A DNA stretch of 64,000 nucleotides, taken from NCBI GenBank assembly GCA_036937835.1, contig CM072861.1, forward strand, positions 4,380,001 to 4,444,000. The letters run 5' to 3'. The notes under the pieces were generated by a model. The model was not told the DNA's origin. It searched no databases and was given only the letters and a program-made list of their open reading frames with translations. Each line of letters starts with the position of its first letter. Within the stretch, counting starts at the first letter, position 1. The position numbers and the translations under genes are program-made. Below are positions 27,751-39,050 of this stretch, one piece after another. Source of the DNA: Pampus argenteus. Taxonomy: Eukaryota > Chordata > Actinopteri > Scombriformes > Stromateidae.

Positions 27751-29718
27751 CATTATTAATTTCTCCTGTCTAATCCGTCTTAGCTAATATTACACACAAG
27801 TTCAAGCTCTAAAAGTGTACGCATGAGGAGACACATCTTAGATCCCCACTTAAACTACATTTAGGAGGATAAAAGCCCCGCTCCGGTTAATAACCCCCCA
27901 AATATTACGGAATATTACAGAGTGGACAAATCAGCCTCCCACTAAAAAACACACACGCAGAGAGAGAGAGGCGCGCACACGCACAAACATTTAACACACT
28001 TACTTTTGCTTTCTCAGCAAGACTTTGTCAAATGAGGTACAAAAGTGCTGAGGAAACGGTGTGCTGTGTTTCAGGTCTTATCGTGGCTCATACATTATGT
28101 GTCGATGGAAGCCCGAGTCATAACCTTTCCTTCTCACATCTCCATATAGTGTGATATCAGCACAACTTCTATTTCGGTTCTGCATCACTGAGGCACTTTT
28201 GTGCATCTCTCTGTAAAATGTCTGCATTTACACATTATCAGCTTCACTATGAAGATTAATTACACGGCCCCCAAACTGCTGCTCCCCTTCCCCGAGTTTA
28301 TTATGAAGACAGAGGGGGTTTTTTCTCACTTACTGGAGAAAGTTATGTTTTTCTCAATGCACTAATTGAACCATGTGCTGCTCTTTTGTTTGCCGTATAG
28401 TGGATGTATAAATCAACAGTGACAATTCCAAAAGCAGCGATACGTCTAGTCTAAAGGCATCAGCATGCTTCAAACGAAGAGCCTCTCGAATAATCTGAAG
28501 GTCAGACCTTCCAAAACCTTCCGCACATCAAAATTGAGGGTCAGCCTCTGAGTTTTGATTATATTTCCCTCGATTTTCATGTGTACAACTGACTGTAACA
28601 CCACAGGCCTTCGTCAGTACAGATTATACAAGTTCACACTTGTATACTTGGCAGTTTGAACTCAGGAGTACGATCATTGGTAATCGGGACAGCAGCATTC
28701 TTACCGACATCAAAACATAAAAAAAAAACTAAAAGTCTGTTTATTTTCATTGATTTTTTTATTGATTTTTTCAGATTTTGGTGATATCTGTACTGTACAT
28801 ACAGTATAAGAAGCCTATAGTCCACAGAGGTAGCACTGTTGTTCTGTCCAATCAAAAACCGCTTCAGATAAACCCATGTGGAAGCAACAGAAGACATCAG
28901 AACCAACAATAAACTACCAAAGAGATCAGACTGTCGTACCCTGGATGATGACCAGCAGGTTATATCAAGCAACACGTCCAACGTCTCCGAATTAAACCAC
29001 CACACAGGTCGTTTGTGTCTGACCCATAAGGATTGTAATATGCTGTGGTTCAGATCTGTATGGTTTAGGCTCAAAAATGATCAGTAAAATGTAGTAACTA
29101 TCCATGCTCTCCACCCACCTCATACTGATGTCATCTGAACTACGTCACTTCCCCAGGTGGCGTCTGTCACTCAAACATAACTATAGGCTGCTGAATTTAC
29201 AACGGATACTCAAGAGCCGAGCTGCAAGAGGTCGCGATGAACTTGCCAGTCCTCCCACCTCTGAAAATGTCAGTTTTTCATTCTAAGCATACTCCATCCT
29301 TGACGGCTGTCAGTAAGGAAGCTTCAAAAAGAGGTTGGACCTCAGGAAAGTTTAACGGAGCATCAGTGTGTCAAAGAGCTTTAGTGGAAAAGTAGGAAAA
29401 CCATCACAGTGTGTCAGACCGGCTTTAATTAAAGTGTATTAAGGTTGTTTTGGAGGATCAGAGAAATAACTGCACCCTCCATCCTAGCTCACTCTGCTGA
29501 GTGCATTCCCAGTCTTCAATTCATTCTGTGTTGCTTGCCCTTATATATCCAGGGATGAACTAATCGACCTCAACCACCACTCACTGTTCTATAATATTCT
29601 TATCGTCAGAGGCCAAAACTAACAGAGACAAAAATCTTTAAAGTATATTGTTTCATTTTTTTAAAAGGCTCAGCTATATCCTAGAACAACAAATGTTACT
29701 CAATCTAATGTTAGCAGG

Positions 29719-29720
<2 letters not shown>

Positions 29721-29749
<29 letters not shown>

Positions 29750-29750
29750 T
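29721..29750. repeat. (GT)n microsatellite
   Basis: About 14 GT units. Confidence 0.93.
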
Positions 29751-30209
29751 CATGGTAATGAAGGGGCAGTGCAGCAGTGGGACTCATTGGTGTGTTTTCA
29801 ATAGTTTTTGTACAACAACAGAGTTCTGCGGCACAGAGGAATAAGATATGAGGCTTAGATACACATACACATACTTATATGTATATATAGCTCAATTCAT
29901 TGTTGGGTTTGACTCTGCACATGAGATGTATTGACAATAAGTAAAATATAGAATATGTAATATAAGAAACATGCAGGAAGAAAAAGAGCCAGTGCACAAC
30001 CTGCAGGAGCGCCTGTGTGAAAAATAGGGAATTAAATGTGATAAGTTTGGAAAATCAGCACAGCATGCTGGGAAGGGTTTAATGAAGGTGCTTTAAGGTG
30101 CTTTGGAGCATCAGTTAGCATTAATTACACCTCACTTTTCCAATCTCCACTCTTGGTGCGCCGAGCGCAGTCCAAGTCATTAGACCAGCTCATTTCACAT
30201 ACCTGAATC

Positions 30210-30440
30210 AGCATTAAAGGATTAGTTAAGTAGTATCAAGATGATATTCTAATAGGGTTTTCACTTTCTTTCCCAGAGTGAGCTAAAAAGTTTGACATTA
30301 ATCTTGTGTCTGCGTGTTAAGTACAGATAACATAAAGACTGGAAGCAGGGGATACAGCTAGTCCAGCTCTGTCAAAAAACTGGACGAAATCCATAATCAT
30401 AATAAAATTAACTCTGCATGCATTATTTGTCTTCATCCTG
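30210..30440 (+). mobile_element. dispersed teleost repeat (MITE/SINE-like), plus orientation
   Basis: Carries ATAAAGACTGGAAGCAGGGG followed by ATACAGCTAGTCCAGCTCTG and a GGACGAAATCC block, with a TAAAGGATTAGTT-like start. It is the same family as the inverted copy at 12.42-12.62 kb. Both are well diverged, so the insertions are old. Confidence 0.6.
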
Positions 30441-31323
30441 ACGAACAACTAGACAGCCAACAAAGTCATTTGCTGTATTTCCAGAGGGAAAAGCATGCAG
30501 CATATCTGGCTGGAATCTCAAATAATTAACGAACGATAACACTTCAATGAAGTTAATGAAGCAAACGTTGCTTATATAGTTAACCTGATCTGTCAAAAAA
30601 ATATATGAAAAAGTATGAAATACTGAACTCTCACATGCACCGAATCATTAAAGAAATCTCTTCAAAGTCTCAGTGTTTTGTAGTATGGAGGCCCGGAAGG
30701 CAGTAAAAGCTTAGAAAACGAGTCAAAGTATGTAATATAGCAGATTATATCAGTACTACTGTTAAACCTACTTTGCATGCTTGCCAGATAAAAAGGTTTA
30801 GCTGCTGTTATTGTTCAGTGACGCTACAGTTGGACTTTTTATCTGCGGCCCTGGAAGACGCAGGATGAGTGGTTTGCAGATGATGTCGTGTCAGTGGGCA
30901 TTTTCCACACTGACAGCTACACGCAGTGTGACGGTCAGACGCAGAGGCTGAGCTTTTGATTCTTATACTGAGTGACAGCGAGAGGAAATGAAGCAGCACC
31001 CCCTCCTACCAACAGCTAATAACAATGTTGGCTGTCGATGGTCCGATGCTTTTAAGACAGATCTGAAATATTGTATTTTCGAAGTGTGATATCTAGAGTA
31101 TAAATTGTCTCGGATGGCGACTGGCAACCGCTACAGTATGTCTGGCAAGAACATGATGGGACGCTATCTGCCACTGGGGTGCTTTAATGAACCAGTACAA
31201 AGTTACAGTCCTGCTCTCTTTCCATTGCCAGTGTTAGAAATGTGTGGTTTACTGAGCTGCACACACAGACAACACTCAGTGTCTGTAAAAAGTAGAGCAG
31301 GAACACAGCAGCGTCCTGCCAAA

Positions 31324-31325
<2 letters not shown>

Positions 31326-31359
<34 letters not shown>
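31326..31359. repeat. (AT)n microsatellite
   Basis: About 16 AT units, just upstream of a LINE fossil. Confidence 0.95.
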
Positions 31360-31362
<3 letters not shown>

Positions 31363-31439
31363 CATATAGGGGCAACTACAGGCTAAACACAATTAATTGG
31401 CGTTTTCACTCCGTTCACCTACGACTGTGTTGCATCCCG

Positions 31440-32110
31440 CTAGGGCAAAATCATCCTGAAAGTTCATGGATGACACACTGCAGTGATAGGACGCATCACT
31501 GGCGGGCACAAAGCGGCCTACAGGTGGGAGGTGGAGAGTCTGGTGGACTGTCTGGTGTCCTGGTGTGAGGACAACAACCTCAACACTGACAAGACGAAGG
31601 AGATGATAGTGGACATGATGAGGGAGAGGAGACCTCATCAGCCACTGTTTATCTGGAAACTCGAAGTGGAAAGGGTGAGCAGCTTTAAACACCTGGACGT
31701 CCGCATCAAAGACCCCACCATACCCCAACATGGACTGTTCACACTTCTCCCCTCAGGCTGGAGGTACAGAGGTGTGAAATGCAGAACCACCAGACTGAAA
31801 AACTCAGCCAGCAGACTCCTAAACATGTGACAGGAGTCTTTAACCGTGGACTACCTCTGTATAAACTGCACATTTCAGTTCAATTTTATATGCACAATAT
31901 TGCACATTAAAAATACCTCTTATACAGCTTGTATTATTTACTGTACATATTGTATATAATGTATTTTTTTTCTTTCTTTTTCACATTGCTGTCTTATTTG
32001 TCTTTAAGCTGCTCTTCTATTTTACTTAGCCCTTTTTTAAATCTATTTTTGTATTGTTCAGGGAAACATGTTTCCTTACTGTGCATATGACAGGAAACAC
32101 TTTGAATTGA
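31440..32110 (+). mobile_element. LINE 3' end fossil (reverse-transcriptase C-terminal part)
   Basis: Translates to FMDDT, the YADD/FADD catalytic box with Ala changed to Met, then after a one-base frame change AVIGRITGG and a LVDCLVSWCEDNNLNTDKTK segment with KLEVERVSSFKHLDVRI. The frame then jumps directly to the element's terminal HGLFTLLPSGWRYRG and RLKNSASRLLNM, which shows an internal deletion. An AT-rich 3' tail follows and ends in a TTTGAATTGAA-type terminus near 32.1 kb. These are typical features of teleost L2/Rex-like non-LTR retrotransposons. The copy is inactive. Confidence 0.85.
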
Positions 32111-32119
32111 AGTAAATTT

Positions 32120-33300
32120 CAGTTAGAGGAGACATAAAAGCAAAGACGTGCAAATGAAAACAGAGTGATAGCGTCCTTTGTAAAGATTAGGAAGGTGAAG
32201 GAGGCCATTGGGAAGGAGATTGGCATAAAAATGACACCGAGATTACGAACAGTCTGCTTAATATTTCTTGTTTCTCGTAGTTTTAAAATGATTTTTATTA
32301 AATGCTGTGGTGAAAGAAGGACGTGTAGGAATCTGAGGCTGGAAAAATCAAATTGAACATCTAAGCCTTTAAATGAAATGACCACCAGATGGTAGCACAA
32401 AGATGGGAAGACAAGCCTCTAAGTGCTAAAGAAGCGCTTTAGGTCCCAGATGGCCTTACCCTGGAGGCTGCTGTGTGAACACTGTGTGGTTTATATTATG
32501 CTATAAGGCTGCAAATTCTAGCCATGGAAAAAATGCTTTATGTAATTGATGCTATTCACTCTGAAATGATTAAAATATTTTGGGAGAATATATGTTTAGG
32601 TTTAAGAAGCTGTGAGAGTGTAAAAGAAAAATTAATAATAAGATAAATAACTAACATTCTCTTGTATTGTTTTTTTTTTCCCTCATCTTTTTTTTTAATA
32701 TCTTTGGATTTTTATAGCGATATAAATAAAACATACAGTATACCGTATATATTCGTCTCATATAATACTTTGTTGTCATGGCTTGCCGTGTTTTCTCCAG
32801 TGTCTCATGACGTATAATATGTACATACATACCATGACTTTACGTCAGATGTACTTTGAAAACAAACCTGGAACAAGCCGTGTAACCTTGATGGAGCTGT
32901 TTAGATGAATAATTGACGGGGAAGCAGCCCTGAATTCTCACACTACTGACCTCTCACCTGGTTATATAATGGCTTTAGAACATTTAGTTTGGCCTCAACT
33001 AACCTTAACCAGTACACAGCGAAAAGAAACACTGAAGAGGGGACAGAGAGAACAGCTAACAGCACCCTGTTGCAAAAATAAAAAATAAAAAAATAAAAAA
33101 CACCACTGAGCTTTTCATAGCAGCTAATTAACAATGCAAATGACAACTTTAGGTTCATCTTTACTGTAGGTTACTGTACTGTACAAAGCTCACACTGACT
33201 TAATGCCTTGGTAAAAAAAAAAAAAAAAAAAATGGAAGTAGACAATTTGTTTTATTAATAAAATAAATAATACAGTTTTACAGGATTGATGATATACTTT
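32120..33300. other. AT-rich region upstream of noct
   Basis: No exon seen. The sequence is AT-rich with poly-A/poly-T runs (for example the A19 run starting near 33212). It separates the LINE fossil from the noct promoter. Confidence 0.5.
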
Positions 33301-33308
33301 CAGAAGGA

Positions 33309-33314
33309 CACGTG
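33309..33314. promoter_or_regulatory. canonical E-box
   Basis: Perfect CACGTG about 760 bases upstream of the noct start codon. This is the core site bound by CLOCK:BMAL1. The site is seen; function is inferred from nocturnin being a clock output gene. Confidence 0.45.
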
Positions 33315-33537
33315 CTTAGGTATATATTTTTTATTTAATTTAATTTTTATTTTATTAATTGGGTAAAAAAAAACATTTTCAAGTGCAACAAACAATTTTA
33401 CTAAGATAACAAACTTAATGAAATTATTATTTTTTTTATTACTTCACCAGTGTTAAAGTAAAGACAATATCTCGCACAAAAATATAAAACTGTTCTAAAC
33501 TGTCCTTTAAGCTTCCCAGGAAACACAGGGAGTGCTG

Positions 33538-33610
33538 TGACGTCAGACACGTCATCCTTGTGCAATACGCAATACTGTGTGCTGATTGGTTGGATTGCGC
33601 AACGTTCACA
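33538..33610. promoter_or_regulatory. noct proximal promoter cluster: CRE, CCAAT, C/EBP
   Basis: Within 70 bases there are a palindromic CRE TGACGTCA (33538-33545), a second CRE core ACGTCA (33549-33554), an inverted CCAAT box ATTGG (33585-33589) and a C/EBP-type site ATTGCGCAAC (33594-33603). A CpG-containing GC-rich stretch follows. CREB control of nocturnin through a CRE is known in Xenopus retina. The cluster lies about 470-530 bases before the start codon. Confidence 0.6.
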
Positions 33611-33875
33611 CCCTCCCGCCTCCTCCGTTGGCTAGAAGTTACTGTGCGGCTCAAACCACCGGTGATCAGAGGGGGGGTGTTTTTACATAATATTTTTAAA
33701 TGTAGGTTTGACAGTGAAAGTGATACAATTAGAAACAGGTTATACGATTTATATTGTTCAGTTGTCTAATTTATTCAGTTGACATGTATTGTGGTGTCCT
33801 AAGTAAAAGGTTACGGGCTAGCTCATTAGCCGCTAACCCCCTCTGCCGCTGCGTTCCGTGACGCACCAGAAAAAA

Positions 33876-33885
33876 ATGATGTAAC
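33876..33885. promoter_or_regulatory. D-box (PAR-bZIP/E4BP4) match
   Basis: ATGATGTAAC fits the E4BP4/DBP consensus RTKAYGTAAY at every position. It lies about 190 bases upstream of the noct ATG, either in the promoter or in the 5' UTR. In fish, D-boxes also mediate light induction of clock genes. Confidence 0.45.
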
Positions 33886-34070
33886 GTTTACCGGCTTTCT
33901 GTGTTACAATAAATAGTACAAACAGTAAAGGAAGTGTATTCTGTCAACCCGCGTGTAGGAGGAACATTCTCAGGCTTTATGTATGAATAATGGTGTAGGT
34001 GAAAAGACAGCGGCACACTGCCGGTAACTTGTAGTCCTTTCTCCGCTTGACTCAGAGTAGCTAACAGTAA

Positions 34071-34230
34071 ATGATGAACCCAGCGCGTCGCTGTTCGGCT
34101 TTACTGAGCCAGCTGTGTGTCTCCTCTACCAGAAGACCCTTTTCAGCCCCGGCGGGACCACGGCACTGTGACCCCGGGACCTGTGGCCAGCTGAAGCCGT
34201 ATGGAGCATCCACCCCCGGGGCAGCACCAG
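34071..34230 (+). CDS. noct: noct exon 1 (mitochondrial presequence)
   Basis: Encodes MMNPARRCSALLSQ and on to residue 53, rich in Arg, Ser and Pro, resembling the start of mammalian nocturnin (RRLCSALL). It ends AG|GTACTT after one base of codon 54; joining to exon 2 gives Val-Cys-Pro-Met. A perfect AP-1 site TGACTCA lies at 34048-34054, just before the ATG. Confidence 0.88.
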
Positions 34231-36085
34231 GTACTTATATGACGAGACATACTCCATGAAGCAAAACCTGCTGTCTGAATTGATCTATGAGTCATTACCT
34301 TTAAAATGTCACCACTCTACTTTTCATTGTACGTGGGAAAAAGTCGAGACTGTGTTCAAATAGCTCGCGTTAGTTATTACATTTTACCATAAAGCAGGGT
34401 TAAAAGACTCATAGTTATGTTTTGTGACATTGACATAAATATTTTTCATTTTAATAAACGGGCTGTCCTCCTCACACATGTCTCACTATCAGTATAATAT
34501 CAGTGTTTGACTCTCATCATGAGATGAGACACATGTCAAACTGTCCACAGTGTCTCATGATTCCTCCCACAGAGGGCCTCACTGTCTCAAACATCTGCTA
34601 GTTGGAACAACTCTTAATAACCTCATATGGTTTAAATCATAGGAATGACGCATGATGATTAAACTGAAATATGAATCAATATCAACTGTAGCAGAATCAT
34701 AACAACAGCATAAAGCGTCATCCTGTCATCTGGTTGGCCTTCACGCTACTCAGCCAACTGTCACAAAGTACATGACATGTTTCATATGTCATGTATGACA
34801 ACAACAAATCTGTCCATATGGATTCAGCACTAGTCAAGACTGAACAAGACAAGTAGTGTGTTCGGCAGTATTGTATGTTCTTCCTGGGAGTTTCTATAGA
34901 TGGCGCTCTTTACTCTTTGACTGCTCACAACCCAGTTCTATTAATCCCCCTCTCTCACTCTGGGATACAGGATGTTCTTGATGTCCCCTCTTGTAGTAAT
35001 CTTGTCTCACTGCATTCACAGAGACGCTGCAGAGATGCTAATGCACAGGATTGACCTGGTTGCTTTAAATATAAGGAGAGACCTTTGCAAACCACCGTCC
35101 TGCATTAGAAAAGCGTTCTATCACTCTCTGAATGTTTAGCGGCATGCTTGAAAAGCAGCGTGACATGGTTTTCTATGCAAGAATAAGAGAATCTTGAGGG
35201 CGAAATTGAACATTGATTTTTGATGAAAGCTATTTGGCCTGTCAGCTACCAGCGTTTCGTGCATTTTTAGGTTGAGTCTATTTTAGGTATTGTCAGAAAG
35301 AAGCAGGTCAGGGCTCTATTTCCTGCCTATGGTCAGGTGACATCCACACACACACACACATATATGAAAATGGCTCTTTTAAATTAGCTGCTTTAATTGT
35401 TGTGTTTCAGTGTTTGAGGCCTTGGGTGGCTAAAACTCTTTCTACTATCTAACTGTGCACATTTTGCAGGTAGAGACCTGTAATGGGATCGGTCACGCTG
35501 GGTTGCATAAGACATGGGACAAGGGTCAGGGGTCTTGAGTCAGGCCTTTATTAGCCTTAAGTGAAAAGTTAAATGTGTAAAGTGTGCCTGTTTCTCAGTG
35601 TCTGATTAGCGTAAATATATGGGACACTAGGTTGTCACACTAGAGACGATGACCTGGAATTTGATCTGTCTGTGTACCCAGCTCCGGTTTGTTGTTGGAA
35701 CTGGACTCCTGCCACCATCGTCTCATGAGTCCTAACTGCATTTTCATCAAACGCGCTCCAAATTCCTCTAAGAGTTTTTGTTCCTTCTGTTTGTTTTATC
35801 GCGGGCGCATTTGGAGCTGACTTGTGAGCCTGAGATAGACACATGTATGCTGCATCGACCAGCAGCCACGCTGGAAGACAAACGCATAATAACTGTTACA
35901 GTTTTAGTTCTACAGTCGTTTGTGTTTGTCACCTAATTAAATTTACCCACCATGATGTCACTTAGGCAGAATGATGCTATGCTAACAAATCATTTGCCAA
36001 AATCAACAAGACATTTTCTAAAATGCTAACACCTAACCCTGGGCTGCATCCATTATTGGTAACTTCTCCTGCTATGTAAAAAGGT

Positions 36086-36129
<44 letters not shown>

Positions 36130-39013
36130 GTATTTGTAAAGTGCCGACTTGAAATATTTCCAATAATCACTCTGGCATATGTCAAACGAGTCAGCGTTGT
36201 CTTTCATATATAGAATAATAACCAGTAACATTAAATAACACGTTCTAGAAGCTGAAGGCGGTAATACATGATCATTACATGTAATAAAATAAATAAATAA
36301 TGTTTCATTTAAAATTAGAGAAATGTAAATAGAAAGAAATCCAGTGTGATCGTGGAATTGACTCGTTTCTGCATGTTATTCTTTCAGCGAAGGAATATAT
36401 TTCCCAAAAAATGGCAAATGATAAAGTAAAATATATCTAAAATAATTTTGACCCACGATGTACAGTCATCTATATACAACATACAGGGTAAATGTGTACA
36501 TTACGCTCTGCCACCATCTGAAGTCAAACCGAACCGATGCTATACTTTCTGACATCCCGACCTCGTCTGCATCTCTACTCGTTCCTACTACTCACAAACA
36601 CGTAGTTTCACTTTTCATAAAGGTTCAGTCATTTCCTGTAACAGATCACTGTTTTAATACACGCTACTCAAACAGGAGGAAACGGTGCATTTGTGAGGGA
36701 CTACTTTTAGCAGTGGATGAATCCATATTAGGTGCTATATTCGTGAGTATTTGTGGCAGCAGGATGGTGTGTGGGTGTGATTGAGTCAAAATAAACTAGT
36801 GTGTGTGTTCATGGTGATAAAGGAACATGTCATCCAGTGCAGTGACTCACTGATAACAATGGAAGATATATCAGGCCTGGATACACACACAATACACTCT
36901 TATCTAGTGGAGCGTGCACCAAGGGCTTAACACTATTAAGTGTGTATTAATTTATAGGGTGAATGTAGAATGAACACACAAAGTGAGTGTGAACTCTCTG
37001 TTGCCTGAAGGTTCATTGTTGACTGACATTCCAGTTTACTGCACGAGTTTCCTCTCTGGACTGCCTACGCTGCACAGCTGCCACACACTGTTAGTGTGTG
37101 TGTGTGTGTGAGTGTGTGTGTGTGTGTGTTTGAGAGAGAGGGAGAGCATTCCTGAATGGGCCAGTCAGTGACTGAGTCTCCTCCTTCATCTGGCTGCCTC
37201 AGCAGCAATCACTGGGACCATCTCATGAGAGTCACATTGTGTCTCCATCCCTACATCCAGCAGACGGCCAGGGAGGAAGAGGACGACAGACAGTGTTAAC
37301 CAGCGGAGTGTGTGTGTGTGTGCGCGTGCGTGTTTCCTTCATTGATTTTATTCCATGTAAGTATGTTTTGGTGTCATATGTTTGTGGCCAACAGTTTAAT
37401 CAGATCAGGTCCAGGTTGGACATGATGACACTCTTTGTAGAATTGATCAGCATCCATAGACACATGTTGCTACAGCTAAATAGCAGCCTGATACACAGAA
37501 GTAAACATTGTTTATATGCTATTATCAGAGTGGGTGTGATGGATTCTGCAGTCATATTGAGGTTGTGTTACAGTTGGTGGTGGTGCTACAGTTGGTGGTG
37601 GTAGCAGAGCTACAGTTAGCGGCGGTGTTACAGGCGGTGGTGCTACAGTTGGTGGTGTTACAGACGGTAGTGCTACAGTTGGTGGTGTTACAGTTGGCAG
37701 TTCTGCTACATTTGGTGGTGCTGCTACAGGCGGTGGTGCAACAGTTTGTGGTGGTGCTACAGTTGGTGGTGCTGTTACAGGCAGTGGTGCTACAGTTGGT
37801 GGTTCTACAGTTGGCGGTTCTGCTACAGTTGGTGCTGTTACAGGCAGTGGTGCTACAGTTGGTGGTTCTACAGTTGGCGGTGCTGCTACAGTCGGTGGTG
37901 TTACAGTTGGCGGTATTACAGGCGGTGGTGCAACAGTTGGTGGTGGTGCTACAGTTGGCGGTGCTGCTACAGTTGGTGCTGTTACAGGCGGTGGTGCTAG
38001 AGTTGGTGGTTCTACAGTTGGCGGTGCTGCTACAGTTGGTGCTACAGTTGGCGGTGGTGCTACAGTCGGTGGTGTTACAGTTGGCGGAATTACAAACGGT
38101 GGTGCTACAGTTGGCGGTGCTACAGTTGGCAGTGCTACAGTTGCCGGTGCTACAGTTGGTGCTACAGTTGGCGGTGGTGCTACAGTCGGTGGTGTTACAG
38201 TTGCCGGTGTTACAGACGGTGGTGCTACAGTTGATGGTGGTGCTACAGTTGATGGTGGTGCTGCAGTTGGCGGTGGTGCTATAGTTGGCGGTGGTGCTAT
38301 AGTTGGCGGTGGTGCTACAGTTGGTGGTGCTGCAGTTGGCGGTGGTGCTATAGTTGGCGGTGGTGCTACAGTTGGTGGTGCTGCAGTTGGCGGTGGTGCT
38401 ACAGTTGCCGGTGGTGCTACAGTTGCCGGTGCTACAGTTGATGGTGCTACAGTTGGTGGTGCTACAGACCACTGAACATCAGCATGTTAACATTGTCTCT
38501 GTCTTGCTGTAATATGTCTTTAGTCTATTCAGTGTGAAAGTTCTCATTTGACGCATCAGTCCTATGAGTGATGAACTGGCAACTCAGTATCATGTAAAGC
38601 ATCACAGATGATTCATATCATTTTACAGCATTAATAGTTGTGAAATGTGTTAGACAGCAGCTTTATTTCAGTAATATTACGCGTGTTGTTTTATTTCGCT
38701 TGTTACCATATCAGAACACAACATGCATGAACAGACAAAACAACACAACATTACTGTCAACGGTGACAATGCAACCAATGTTAGGTTTAAATAGAAGGTA
38801 CACATGAAAGTTGTTACACAGTAATTGGGTGTAACTGTGGAACACTGATTAAATGCTGTTTCTGAAGGTTCCTTTTACATGGAAGTCCAGGAAATTGTGA
38901 ACACTGACTCAAAATCAGGTTATTGAATTAACCAGGTTAAAGAAAGGATCTGTCCGCTGGCAGAGAGGACAATCCACGGTCTGTCTGTGTAAGGGGAGCA
39001 GGGAACACACTTC

Positions 39014-39050
<37 letters not shown>

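Larger units (their letters stand above)
22000..30200. other. gene-free region
   Basis: No exon or RNA gene that I can support. The region contains (AC)n at 23.1 kb, a long (GT)n at 27.66 kb, short homopolymers, and blocks at about 28.25 and 30.1 kb that resemble conserved noncoding DNA. The longest open frames (about 146 codons near 24.8-25.2 kb and 28.6-29.1 kb) lack recognisable domains, splice sites or codon bias. Confidence 0.55.

Noticed and set aside
28634..29074. 146-codon minus-strand ORF
   Set aside because: Some protein-like stretches, but no domain recognised and no flanking exon signals. A homology search would decide; without one I do not call it.
37508..38472. Long ORFs on both strands (258 and 306 codons, one Cys/Thr/Asn-rich and antifreeze-like in look)
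   Set aside because: Pure minisatellite with units divisible by three, inside noct intron 1, with no splice signals or unique flanking protein sequence.
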